The notes under the pieces were generated by a model. That model was not told the DNA's origin and ran no database searches. It saw nothing but the letters and a program-made list of their open reading frames with translations. The position numbers were made by a program, and so were the translations under genes. Positions 1 to 7,297 of a stretch of 35,003 nt of DNA are shown here, one piece after another. Source of the DNA: Phenylobacterium deserti (GTDB lineage Bacteria; Pseudomonadota; Alphaproteobacteria; Caulobacterales; Caulobacteraceae). The stretch's first letter is position 1, and each line of letters starts with the position of its first letter. Where the stretch lies: positions 1-35,003 of the forward strand of contig CAMAOY010000010.1 in assembly GCA_945859865.1 (NCBI GenBank). The letters are read 5' to 3'.

Positions 1-87
1 CAGCCGGCGGTGAAGACGCTGTCCAACTCGGACGCGCCGAACCGTTCGCTCTGGCAGGTCAAGTTCGGCCTGAGGTACGCGTTCTAG
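1..87 (+). CDS. C-terminal end of an outer-membrane beta-barrel protein, probably TonB-dependent receptor (partial)
   Basis: Only the last 28 codons are inside the window; the reading frame enters at base 1 and stops at TAG 85-87. The peptide ends in FGLRYAF, an alternating aromatic/hydrophobic strand with a terminal phenylalanine, which is the usual last beta-strand and BAM recognition signal of outer-membrane barrels. The preceding Asn/Ser/Pro-rich turn and Trp-containing strand are typical of TonB-dependent receptors, which are abundant in Caulobacterales, but too little is visible to name a substrate. A strong terminator follows within 40 bp, so this gene closes its own transcription unit. 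Confidence 0.6.
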   Translation, partial: QPAVKTLSNSDAPNRSLWQVKFGLRYAF

Positions 88-124
88 AATTGGCCCCGGC
101 TGCGCCGGGGGCCTGACGGCGACG

Positions 125-155
125 GGGGCGGTCCGGCGACGGGCCGCCCCTTTTT
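125..155 (+). terminator. Rho-independent terminator after the barrel gene
   Basis: A 7-bp perfect GC stem, GGGGCGG (125-131) with CCGCCCC (144-150), is followed directly by TTTTT (151-155). It lies 37 bp after the barrel stop codon and 68 bp before aguA, so it should insulate aguA from read-through. Confidence 0.75.
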
Positions 156-223
156 CATGCGCCGGCTTGACGCCGGTGCCCGCCTTGCCCATCTGCCCGC
201 GTCCCTTGAGGGAGAACCGCGCC

Positions 224-1222
224 ATGTCCCGTCCCGTCCCCGCCGAATGGGCACCCCACAGGGCCATGTGGCTGGGCTTTCCCAGCCATGAAGACCTTTG
301 GGAGGACAATCTTGGCCCCGCCCAGGACGAGGTGGAGGCCCTGGCCCGCGCCCTGGCCGGCCCGGGCGGAGAGCGCGTGCGCCTGATGACCGGGTCCGAC
401 GCCGGCGAGGCCGAGGCCCGCCGGCGGCTGGACGGCGTGGCCGGCGTCGAGATCGTCCCCGGCCGGTTCGGAGACGTCTGGCTGCGCGATACTGGGCCCA
501 TCTTCCTGGGCCCGGGGGCCTGCGTCGGGTTCCGGTTCAACGGCTGGGGCGGCAAGTACGACCTGCCGCACGACGATGAGGTTGCCGCCCAGGTCGCCGG
601 GGTTGCCGGGGCGACCCTCCTGCAGAGCGAAGCGGTGCTGGAGGGCGGCGCCCTGGACCACGACGGCGAGGGGACAGTGCTGACCACGCGCCAGTGCCTA
701 CTCAACACCAACCGCAACGCCGGCTGGACAGAGGCGGTGGCCGAAGCCGCCCTCGCCCGGGACCTGGGGGCGCAAAAGGTGCTCTGGCTCGGCGACGGGC
801 TCCAGAACGACCACACGGATGGGCATGTCGACAACCTGGCGCGGTTCGCGGCGCCCGGGGTGGTCGTCTGTCCCATGGCCTTCGGGCGCGGGGATCCCAA
901 CGCCGAGGTCTATGACGCCGCAGCCGAGGCCCTGGCCGGGATGACCGACGCCGCCGGCCGCCGCCTTCGGGTGGTCCGGATACCCTCGCCCGGCTGGATC
1001 GAGGCCGGGGGCGTGGGCGGGGTCCCCGCCAGCCACATGAACTTCATCATCGCCAACCAGGCCGTGATCCTGCCAGTGTATGGCGAGGGCCTTGCGGCCA
1101 GCCTGGCCGCCCAGGGCCTTGCGGAAGTCTTCCCGGACCGGAAGATCATTCCCCTGCCGTCCAACGCCCTGCTCACCGGCGGTGGATCCTTCCACTGCAT
1201 TTCCCAGCAGGAGCCGGCCTGA
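224..1222 (+). CDS. aguA: Agmatine deiminase
   Basis: Hydrolyses agmatine to N-carbamoylputrescine and ammonia, the first step of the arginine-decarboxylase route to putrescine; cytoplasmic. The 332-residue protein is a full-length member of the guanidino-modifying (peptidylarginine-deiminase fold) family: WLRDTGP at 86-92, the GHVDNLARF segment with the active-site His near 201, and the C-terminal GGGSFHCISQQ with the catalytic Cys at about 325. I chose the ATG at 224 because GAGGGAGAA (208-216) sits 7 bases upstream and the family normally begins with the Glu-Trp-x-Pro-His segment seen at residues 8-12; an in-frame ATG at 167 would add 19 residues without a ribosome site. The stop shares one base with the start of aguB, indicating translational coupling. 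Confidence 0.95.
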   Translation: MSRPVPAEWAPHRAMWLGFPSHEDLWEDNLGPAQDEVEALARALAGPGGERVRLMTGSDAGEAEARRRLDGVAGVEIVPGRFGDVWLRDTGPIFLGPGACVGFRFNGWGGKYDLPHDDEVAAQVAGVAGATLLQSEAVLEGGALDHDGEGTVLTTRQCLLNTNRNAGWTEAVAEAALARDLGAQKVLWLGDGLQNDHTDGHVDNLARFAAPGVVVCPMAFGRGDPNAEVYDAAAEALAGMTDAAGRRLRVVRIPSPGWIEAGGVGGVPASHMNFIIANQAVILPVYGEGLAASLAAQGLAEVFPDRKIIPLPSNALLTGGGSFHCISQQEPA

Positions 1223-2100
1223 TGCCCCGAATGCTCACCGTCGCGGCCCTTCAGAGCGCCTACGGCGCCGACCGGGGCGCCAACATCGCCCGCACGGCCG
1301 ACCTGATCCGGCAGGCCGCCGACCAGGGCGCCCAGGTCATCCTGCCCTCCGAGCTCTTCCAGGGCCCCTATTTCTGCGTCGCCCAGGAGGAGCGCTGGTT
1401 CGCCGAGGCCCACCCCTGGCGCGAGCACCCCTGCGTCATCGCCCTGGCTCCCCTGGCGGCCGAACTGGGCGTGGTCCTACCCATCTCCATCTTCGAGCGC
1501 GAGGGCCCGCACTACTTCAACAGCCTGGTCATGGTCGACGCTGACGGGTCCCTTCTGGGCCTCTACCGCAAGAGCCACATCCCTGACGGTCCCGGCTACA
1601 TGGAGAAGTATTACTTCCGGCCCGGCGACACCGGCTTCCGGGTCTGGGACACCCGCTTCGGCCGCATCGGCGTCGGGATCTGCTGGGACCAGTGGTATCC
1701 GGAGTGCGCCCGGGCCATGGCCCTGATGGGGGCCGAGGTCCTGCTCTATCCCACGGCCATCGGCTCGGAGCCCCATGACGACAGCCTCGACACCGCCGCC
1801 CCCTGGCGCCGGGCCATGCAGGGCCATGCCGTCTCCAACGTGATTCCCGTGGTGGGCGCCAACCGCACCGGCTTCGAGCCCTGGGACGGCTATCCCGGCG
1901 GCGGCCAGAGGTTCTACGGCTCCAGCTTCATCGCCAATCACCGAGGGGACCTGGTGGCGGACATGGCGCGGGATGAGGAGGGCGTCGCCGTGGCCACCTT
2001 CGACCTGGACTTCCTGGCCGGCCACCGGGCGGCCTGGGGCTTCTTCCGGGACCGGCGGACCGACCTCTACGGGGCGCTGACGGCGTCGCGGCCGGCGTGA
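1222..2100 (+). CDS. aguB: N-carbamoylputrescine amidase
   Basis: Nitrilase-superfamily amidase that converts N-carbamoylputrescine to putrescine, CO2 and ammonia, completing the pathway begun by aguA. All three catalytic residues are visible in the 292-residue protein: Glu44 in LPSELFQGPYF, Lys117 in YRKSHIPDGPGY, and Cys154 in GVGICWDQWYPE. The last motif and the FQGPYFC and KYYFRPGD segments are typical of the AguB group rather than of beta-ureidopropionase or aliphatic nitrilases. The ATG overlaps the aguA stop codon (TGATG at 1220-1224) and the stop overlaps the GTG of the next gene, so three genes are translated as a tight operon. Confidence 0.94.
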   Translation: MPRMLTVAALQSAYGADRGANIARTADLIRQAADQGAQVILPSELFQGPYFCVAQEERWFAEAHPWREHPCVIALAPLAAELGVVLPISIFEREGPHYFNSLVMVDADGSLLGLYRKSHIPDGPGYMEKYYFRPGDTGFRVWDTRFGRIGVGICWDQWYPECARAMALMGAEVLLYPTAIGSEPHDDSLDTAAPWRRAMQGHAVSNVIPVVGANRTGFEPWDGYPGGGQRFYGSSFIANHRGDLVADMARDEEGVAVATFDLDFLAGHRAAWGFFRDRRTDLYGALTASRPA

Positions 2101-2627
2101 TTGTCACCGACCGCCTGGTCCTCCGCCGATGGACCGACGCTGACCGTCCGGCCTTTGCGGCGATCAACGGCGACCCGCGGGTCCATGACTGGCTGGGCGG
2201 GCCCATCACGGCCGAGGCGAGCGACGCCATGGTCGACCGGATCAACGCCGGGATCGATGCGCAGGGCTTCGGCCTCTGGGCGGCGGAACAGCGCGCGGAC
2301 GGGCGGCTGGCGGGGATGATCGGACTGTCCAGGGTGGCGGCGGGCGATCTTCCCGTCGGCCCCTGCGTGGAGATCGGCTGGCGGCTGCATCCCGACCTCT
2401 GGGGCCAGGGCCTCGCCAGCGAGGGCGCCCGGGCGGCCCTGGACTGGGGATTCGGCCCAGGAGCCCTTACGGAGATCGTGGCCTTCACAGCGGAGACCAA
2501 CCTGGCCTCGCAGGTGGTCATGCGCCGGATCGGGATGGTCCCCGACCCGGCGCTGGACTTCGACCACCCGCGCCTGGCGCCGGACCACCCCCTGCGCCGG
2601 CACGTGGTCTGGACCGTGAGATCCTAG
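2097..2627 (+). CDS. GNAT family (RimJ/RimL-type) N-acetyltransferase
   Basis: A 176-residue acetyltransferase of the RimL-like GNAT class. It opens with the typical TDRLVLRRWTDAD strand and helix (residues 4-16), and carries the acetyl-CoA-binding segment EIGWRLHPDLWGQGLASEG at about 91-109, followed by the NLASQVVMRRIGM helix. The substrate cannot be read from the sequence; family members acetylate ribosomal-protein N-termini, aminoglycosides, polyamines or small amines. Start GTG 2097 overlaps the aguB stop (GTGA), so it is coupled to the agmatine pathway, which makes a polyamine or a pathway amine a reasonable but untested guess. Its TAG stop lies in a CTAG that also gives the stop of the convergent hydratase gene. 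Confidence 0.85.
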   Translation: MIVTDRLVLRRWTDADRPAFAAINGDPRVHDWLGGPITAEASDAMVDRINAGIDAQGFGLWAAEQRADGRLAGMIGLSRVAAGDLPVGPCVEIGWRLHPDLWGQGLASEGARAALDWGFGPGALTEIVAFTAETNLASQVVMRRIGMVPDPALDFDHPRLAPDHPLRRHVVWTVRS

Positions 2628-3505
2628 CGCAGGACCGTCAGGCCGTTGCGGATGACGGTGACGTTGCGGGCCTTCACTCGGGCCTCGAACGAGATGTTTT
2701 TCCCGTCCTTCCAGATGTCGACCGTGATCACGTCGCCCGGGAAGACCGGCGAGGAAAACCGGGCCTGGTGCGAATAGATCGGGTCCGGGTCAAACCCGGT
2801 CACCGCCTGGAGCACCGCCCGGCAGGTGATGCCGTAGGTGCACAGGCCGTGCAGGATCGGCCGGTCGAAACCAGCCCTCTTGGCCACGCCGGGGTCGGAA
2901 TGGAGCGGGTTGCGGTCGCCGTTCAGGCGGTAGATCAGGGCCTGGTCCTCGCGGGTGGAGAAGTCGACCGAGATGTCCGGCGCCCGGCTCGGCACCGCGT
3001 GGGGCGCAGGAGCGCCTTCAGAGGGGCCGCCAAAGCCGCCATCGCCCCGGGCAAAGGTCGATCCGGTCAGGGTGGCGACCTTCTCGCCCTTCTCGTCGGT
3101 CCAGACCGTCTCATTGAGGATCACCGCGCCCTTACCCTCGCCCTTGTCGTAGGCACCGACGGTGCGGCCTTCGGCAGTGAAGGTCCCGCTGGTCGACAGG
3201 GGCTTGTGGAGCTCGACCTTCTGCTCGCCGTGGACGACCATCAGGAAGTTGATCTGGCTGGGCCGGTGGCCGGCGGGCATTTCCGGGGCCGGACCCGATT
3301 CCCCGCGCAGGGCGGCCGCCAGGACGGTTGCCGCGGTCGGTACGACCTTCAGTCCGTTTTCGTAGACGAAGGCCAGCTCGGTCTCGTCCATGGGGTCCTG
3401 ACCCAGGCCGATGCCGAGGGCGTAGAGCATCACGTCCTTGTCGCCATAGGAAAATGTCCTTGGGGCGGTACGCTGCTGAAGGATGTCCGGATAAAAGATC
3501 GCCAT
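2624..3505 (-). CDS. MaoC-type (R)-specific enoyl-CoA hydratase (hydratase 2-like)
   Basis: Predicted to hydrate trans-2-enoyl-CoA to (R)-3-hydroxyacyl-CoA, or to run in reverse, in fatty-acid or polyketide-type metabolism. The 293-residue protein has two hotdog halves. The N-terminal half is degenerate; the C-terminal half has the hydratase-2 signature YRLNGDRNPLHSDP (about 192-205) with the catalytic Asp197 and His202 and then RPILHGLCTYG. This double-hotdog layout matches the hydratase part of peroxisomal multifunctional enzyme 2. Start ATG 3505 (minus) has AGGGAGAGG about 10 bases upstream; longer in-frame extensions run into the divergent gene and were not accepted. It lies opposite sapC, with 195 bp between the two starts. 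Confidence 0.9.
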   Translation of the reverse strand: MAIFYPDILQQRTAPRTFSYGDKDVMLYALGIGLGQDPMDETELAFVYENGLKVVPTAATVLAAALRGESGPAPEMPAGHRPSQINFLMVVHGEQKVELHKPLSTSGTFTAEGRTVGAYDKGEGKGAVILNETVWTDEKGEKVATLTGSTFARGDGGFGGPSEGAPAPHAVPSRAPDISVDFSTREDQALIYRLNGDRNPLHSDPGVAKRAGFDRPILHGLCTYGITCRAVLQAVTGFDPDPIYSHQARFSSPVFPGDVITVDIWKDGKNISFEARVKARNVTVIRNGLTVLR

Positions 3506-3601
3506 GAAATCGTTTCCTCTCCCTAGGCGGGTGCGCCGCCGGTTCTTATGGCACGATTGAAGCGGCTGAGGCCCGCCGGCGCAAGCTGCAGAGGTGCCGA
3601 T

Positions 3602-3630
3602 TTGCCGCCAATCCAGCAATCGGTTAGAAG
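3602..3630 (+). promoter_or_regulatory. Possible promoter for the SapC-family gene
   Basis: In the 195-bp divergent gap, TTGCCG (3602-3607) and TAGAAG (3625-3630) are 17 bp apart, giving a plausible but weak sigma-70-type promoter 70 bp before the ATG at 3701. The -10 matches only moderately, so this is a suggestion. Confidence 0.25.
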
Positions 3631-3700
3631 CGGCGACCTTCGCAGCAGAGGCCCTGCCCCTGCTGCGTCCTGAACGCGACCTCCAGACTGCAGGCATCCC

Positions 3701-4510
3701 ATGGCGACCCCCACATCGATCTCCCGCGGCGGCCAGATTTCCGGCACCGTCCTCTTCTACAACAAGCCGGAGCCGCTCTCCCCCGAGCTGCACAAGGGCC
3801 TGGGCGTCAAGCGCCTGGATGGCCCCTTCAGCTTCGCGCGAGCCGGCCACGCCGTGCCGTTGACAGTGACCGAGTTCAGCATCGCTTGCCTGACCTATCC
3901 GATCATCTTCGTGGGCGAGGAAAAGACGCCCCTGGCGGTGATGGGCCTGAATGCCGACCAGAACATGTTCCTGCGGGAGGATGGCCTGTTCGACCCCGGG
4001 ATCTATGTTCCGGCCTATATCCGCCGCTATCCCTTCGTCTTCGCCAATGACGATGCCGCCCAGCAGTCGATCCTGTGCATCGACCGTTCCGCGGAGTTCA
4101 TCGTCGAGGGCGGCGACCTGCCCTTCTTCAATCCGGATGGCAAGCCCAGCGAGTACACCCAGAACTGCATCGAGTTCTGCAACAACTACGAGATCGAGCG
4201 GCAGAAGACGATGAGCTTCATCCAGCTCCTCAAGGAACTCGACATCTTCGAAGTTAAAACGGCGACGCACACGCCGATCAACGAAGACGGCACGGCGGGC
4301 GAACCTCAGCAGATCGCCGAGTACTTCGGCATCTCCGAGGCCAAGCTCAATGCCCTGCCGCACAACAAGCTGGCCGAGCTTCGCGACAACGGCGCCCTGC
4401 AGCAGATCTACGCCCACCTGATCAGCCTGTTTGGCTGGGACCGGTTGGTGGCCCTGCAGATCTTCAAGATGTCCGAGGCCCAGGTCCTGGCCGCCGGACA
4501 GGCCGTCTAG
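3701..4510 (+). CDS. SapC family protein
   Basis: A 269-residue protein resembling the SapC family, named after a Campylobacter S-layer locus gene but widespread in Proteobacteria with no established biochemical activity. The SapC-like core runs from about residue 15 (TVLFYNKPEPLSPE) through IYVPAYIRRYPFVFA (about 105-119) to ECIEFCN-like QNCIEFCNNYEIE near 155-167; the rest is a helical C-terminus. No signal peptide or membrane segment is visible, so it should be cytoplasmic unless exported by a dedicated system. No S-layer or type I secretion genes are nearby. The start ATG has only a weak GCAGG upstream. The TAG stop (4508-4510) forms the base of a long palindrome. Confidence 0.85.
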   Translation: MATPTSISRGGQISGTVLFYNKPEPLSPELHKGLGVKRLDGPFSFARAGHAVPLTVTEFSIACLTYPIIFVGEEKTPLAVMGLNADQNMFLREDGLFDPGIYVPAYIRRYPFVFANDDAAQQSILCIDRSAEFIVEGGDLPFFNPDGKPSEYTQNCIEFCNNYEIERQKTMSFIQLLKELDIFEVKTATHTPINEDGTAGEPQQIAEYFGISEAKLNALPHNKLAELRDNGALQQIYAHLISLFGWDRLVALQIFKMSEAQVLAAGQAV

Positions 4511-4559
4511 ATCCTGTTCCGATAAGTGGGAACCGGTTATCGGATCGAAACAGGATCTA
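4508..4559. repeat. Composite palindrome 1 (related to a dispersed alphaproteobacterial element)
   Basis: TAGATCCTGTT (4508-4518) pairs perfectly with AACAGGATCTA (4549-4559), and CCGATAA (4519-4525) with TTATCGG (4537-4543); ATCGA (4544-4548) bulges on the right and GTGGGAACCGG forms the loop. The CCGATAAGTGGGAACCGGTT core resembles an intergenic palindrome I know to be dispersed in many alphaproteobacterial genomes (GTGGGAACCGGTT with TTCCGAAAA-type flanks). The left arm contains the stop codon of the SapC gene. It may act as a bidirectional terminator or mRNA-end stabiliser. Confidence 0.75.
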
Positions 4560-4573
4560 ACTTTATGGGCTTG

Positions 4574-4620
4574 GAGCCTGTTATGCCCCTTCAGGCGGTC
4601 CGTCTGAAGGGAACAGGCTC
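4574..4620. repeat. Composite palindrome 2, same architecture as palindrome 1
   Basis: GAGCCTGTT (4574-4582) pairs with AACAGGCTC (4612-4620), and CCCTTCAG (4587-4594) with CTGAAGGG (4604-4611); ATGC (4583-4586) bulges on the left and a 9-base loop closes it. The outer arms share CCTGTT/AACAGG with palindrome 1, while the inner stems differ. Its last base is the first base of the minus-strand stop codon of the next gene (CTA, 4620-4622). Confidence 0.75.
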
Positions 4621-5012
4621 TACCGCGCGAAGACGGAGCGGGTCAGGCAGGAGAAGACCAGCCGGCCCGCCTCGTCCAGCAGGTCATGCTGGGCGATGAT
4701 TATGCCCTTGCCCTCGCCCACCGGGTCCTTGCCCATGATGGTCATGCGCCCGCGCAGCATCTCCCCTGCTGGTGGGTTGCGCACCCACCGCAGGGCGTCC
4801 ACCCCCAATCGCTTGGTCTGAGGCCAGCCGATCGTGGCGACCGCGTCGAGCCGGCTCCAGATGGCGTAGACCATGGCGTCCGGGGCGCCTCGCTCCGCGG
4901 GCCACTCCGGGGCGAAGGCTTCGATGAACCCTTCCAGCGCCCGGGTGTCGACGCGGACGTCGCCCAGGGCCACCACCCGCCCGATCTCGATCTCGTCAAA
5001 CCTGCCCGGCAT
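4620..5012 (-). CDS. Small MaoC-like hotdog-fold protein
   Basis: A 130-residue protein with the start of a MaoC-like hotdog domain: FDEIEIGRVVALGDVRV (about 5-21), a helix with EAFAPEW and RGAPDAMVYAIWSRL, then the strands MLRGRMTIMGKDPVGEGKG and VFSCLTRSVFAR. The hydratase Asp-x-Asn-Pro-x-His signature is absent, so it may be a non-catalytic or thioesterase-like hotdog protein rather than an active dehydratase. I chose the ATG at 5012 because GAGGGAGAG lies about 8 bases upstream and the domain begins right after it; an in-frame ATG at 5054 adds 14 unlikely residues. It is divergent from dsbD and convergent with the SapC gene. Confidence 0.7.
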   Translation of the reverse strand: MPGRFDEIEIGRVVALGDVRVDTRALEGFIEAFAPEWPAERGAPDAMVYAIWSRLDAVATIGWPQTKRLGVDALRWVRNPPAGEMLRGRMTIMGKDPVGEGKGIIIAQHDLLDEAGRLVFSCLTRSVFAR

Positions 5013-5102
5013 GCACGGCTCTCCCTCATCGCGGTTGCCACTGACCGGGATCATGGCCGCAGGACGGACTGAAATCGACCCCCTGCGTCCGAAGCCCGCC
5101 GA

Positions 5103-5132
5103 TTGCCATAATGGGGTGTGGACCCATATTAG
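5103..5132 (+). promoter_or_regulatory. Possible dsbD promoter with overlapping dyad
   Basis: TTGCCA (5103-5108) and TATTAG (5127-5132) are 18 bp apart, 37 bp before the dsbD ATG. Between them ATGGG (5111-5115) and CCCAT (5123-5127) form a dyad around GTGTGGA that overlaps the -10, a position from which a bound regulator could act. No regulator is indicated. Confidence 0.3.
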
Positions 5133-5168
5133 ACGCGGCCCTGGTCTGCGCCGCCCTCGGGGAAGCCT

Positions 5169-7292
5169 ATGTTCAACAGATTGCTCGCCGGCCTGGTCGC
5201 CCTGGTCGCCCTGTCGGTCCTGCTCCCGTCACCAAGCCTCGCGGCCCCGGTCCGGTCAGGGCACATCGAGTCGGAACTGGTTTCCGCCTCCCGCGGGGTG
5301 TCGCCGGGCGGTGAGGTCCGCCTGGCTCTCCGCCAGAAGATCGACAAGGACTGGCATACCTACTGGCGCAACTCCGGGGATTCCGGCGCGCCGACGGAGC
5401 TGGCCTGGACGCTTCCGCCGGGCGGGTCCGTAGGCGAGCTCGTCTGGGCGCCGCCGGCCCGGACCCTCGTCGGCCCGCTGATGAACTACGGCTATTCCGG
5501 CGAGGTCCTCCTGCCGGTAACGGTCCGGGTGCCGGCCAGCGCCCGCCCCGGCGGCCAGGTCACGCTTTCCGCCAAGGCCGCCTTCCTCGTCTGCTCGGAC
5601 GTCTGCATCCCCGAGGACGCAGATCTTTCCATCACCCTCGATGTGGTCTCCGGCCCGGCCCCTGCCGATCCTGTCTGGGCCCCGAGGATCGAGGCCGCCC
5701 TCGCCGCCGCGCCCCGGCCCGGTCAGGTCCAGGCCGTCCTCGCAACCGGACCCTCGGGCCTACGACTGGCCGCCACGGGCGCGCCGATTGCCGGGGGCAC
5801 CGCCCGGGCGGTCTATTTCTTCCCCTATGTCGGGGGTGTCATCGACCATGCGGCCCCCCAGGCCCTCGACCGCGGACCGGAGGGGGTGACCCTCACCCTG
5901 AAGCCGACGCCGGGCGCTGCTGCCCCCACCAGCCTCTCCGGCGTCCTTGAGGTCGATGGCAAGGTCTACGAGGTCGACGCCCGGCCAGGTCCCATCCCCG
6001 CAGGAGCCTTGGGCCTTGGCCCGCCCCCCGCCGCTGCCAAGGCGGCCGGCGGCGGCGGCGGCCTCCTGGGTGCCATCGTCTTCGCCTTCCTGGGCGGTCT
6101 CATCCTCAACCTCATGCCCTGCGTCTTCCCGATCCTGGCCATGAAGGCCGCCTCCCTGGCCGGGCATGGCCATGACCGGCGCGCATCACGGTTCCAGGGC
6201 CTGGCCTTCCTCGCCGGGGTGATGGCGACCTTCCTCGGACTTGCGGCCCTCCTCCTGGTCGTACGGGCCGGCGGGGCCGCCGTGGGCTGGGGCTTCCAGC
6301 TGCAATCGCCGCCCGTGGTCTCTGCCCTCGCCCTGCTGATGCTGGCGGTGGGCCTCAACATGTCGGGCCTGTTCGAGATCGGGTCCTCCCTGCAGGGGAT
6401 TGGCGCCGGCGCGGCCGCCCGGGGTGGCGGACTGGGGGCCTTCCTGACCGGTGCCCTCGCCGTTGTCGTCGCTGCGCCCTGCACGGCGCCCTTCATGGCA
6501 CCGGCCCTGGGTTGGGCCATGACCCAGCCGCCCGCCGCCTCGCTTGCGGTCTTCGCCGGCCTGGGCCTGGGCTTTGCAGCGCCCTTCACCCTTGCCGCCC
6601 TGTCGCCGGGGCTGTTGTCGCGCCTTCCCCGACCGGGTCCCTGGATGGAGACCTTCCGGCGGGTCCTCGCCTTCCCGATGTACGGCGCGGCCGGATGGCT
6701 GGCTTGGGTTCTCGCCGTCCAGGCGGGCTCGGACCTTTTGGCGCGTCTGCTGGCGGCGGCCGTCGCCCTGGCCTTCGCCTGCTGGCTCGCAGGTCTCGCC
6801 CAGGCCCGCTCTGCCCAGGGCCGGCCCGCGCGCCTCCAGGGGCTCGCCGCCCTGCTTATCGCCGTCCTCGCGGTCGCCGGTGCGGTCTGGCCCGGCGCCG
6901 CCGAGCCCTCGTCTCCGACCGGGTCTGGCGAGTCCGGAGGTCTGGCCTACGAAGCCTATTCGCCCGGGCGTCTCGCAGCCCTGCGGGCCGAAGGCAAGGC
7001 CGTCTTCGTCAACTACACCGCCGCCTGGTGCGTCACATGCCAGGTGAACGAGCGGGTCGCCTTTGCCACGCAGACGGCCGCGGACGCCTTCAAGTCCAGC
7101 GGTACGGTCTATCTCAAGGCGGACTGGACCCGCCGCGACAGCGTCATCGCAGAGGACCTGGCCCGGTTCGGCCGGGCGGGGGTTCCGCTCTATCTGGTCT
7201 ATCCCGCCGGGAGTGGCGATCCGAAGATCCTGCCCCAGATCCTGACCCCGGACATCGTCGCCCGGGCCGTGAAGGAAGCCGCCAGGGGGTGA
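5169..7292 (+). CDS. dsbD: Thiol:disulfide interchange protein DsbD (protein-disulfide reductase)
   Basis: Moves electrons from cytoplasmic thioredoxin across the inner membrane to periplasmic thiol partners. The 707-residue protein has a signal peptide (1-26, SPSLAA cleavage region), a periplasmic N-terminal domain with Cys142/Cys146 in CSDVC, a multi-span membrane domain (about 298-575) with Cys318 in LNLMPCVFP and Cys438 in VAAPCTAPF, and a C-terminal thioredoxin domain with Cys621-Val-Thr-Cys624 in AAWCVTCQ. All three redox pairs are therefore present. The first domain and length are closer to ScsB/long DsbD forms than to the 565-residue E. coli protein. ATG 5169 has GGGGAAG just upstream. 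pgi begins 5 bp after the stop. Confidence 0.9.
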   Translation: MFNRLLAGLVALVALSVLLPSPSLAAPVRSGHIESELVSASRGVSPGGEVRLALRQKIDKDWHTYWRNSGDSGAPTELAWTLPPGGSVGELVWAPPARTLVGPLMNYGYSGEVLLPVTVRVPASARPGGQVTLSAKAAFLVCSDVCIPEDADLSITLDVVSGPAPADPVWAPRIEAALAAAPRPGQVQAVLATGPSGLRLAATGAPIAGGTARAVYFFPYVGGVIDHAAPQALDRGPEGVTLTLKPTPGAAAPTSLSGVLEVDGKVYEVDARPGPIPAGALGLGPPPAAAKAAGGGGGLLGAIVFAFLGGLILNLMPCVFPILAMKAASLAGHGHDRRASRFQGLAFLAGVMATFLGLAALLLVVRAGGAAVGWGFQLQSPPVVSALALLMLAVGLNMSGLFEIGSSLQGIGAGAAARGGGLGAFLTGALAVVVAAPCTAPFMAPALGWAMTQPPAASLAVFAGLGLGFAAPFTLAALSPGLLSRLPRPGPWMETFRRVLAFPMYGAAGWLAWVLAVQAGSDLLARLLAAAVALAFACWLAGLAQARSAQGRPARLQGLAALLIAVLAVAGAVWPGAAEPSSPTGSGESGGLAYEAYSPGRLAALRAEGKAVFVNYTAAWCVTCQVNERVAFATQTAADAFKSSGTVYLKADWTRRDSVIAEDLARFGRAGVPLYLVYPAGSGDPKILPQILTPDIVARAVKEAARG

Positions 7293-7297
7293 GCACC

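Noticed and set aside
3506-4417. 304-residue N-terminal extension of the MaoC gene
   Set aside because: It runs antisense through the SapC gene; the ATG at 3505 has a strong SD and the family starts there.
6512-7297. N-terminal extension of pgi back into dsbD
   Set aside because: The extra 262 residues are Arg/Gly/Pro-rich frame-shifted dsbD sequence; the SD and ATG at 7298 give a normal Pgi.
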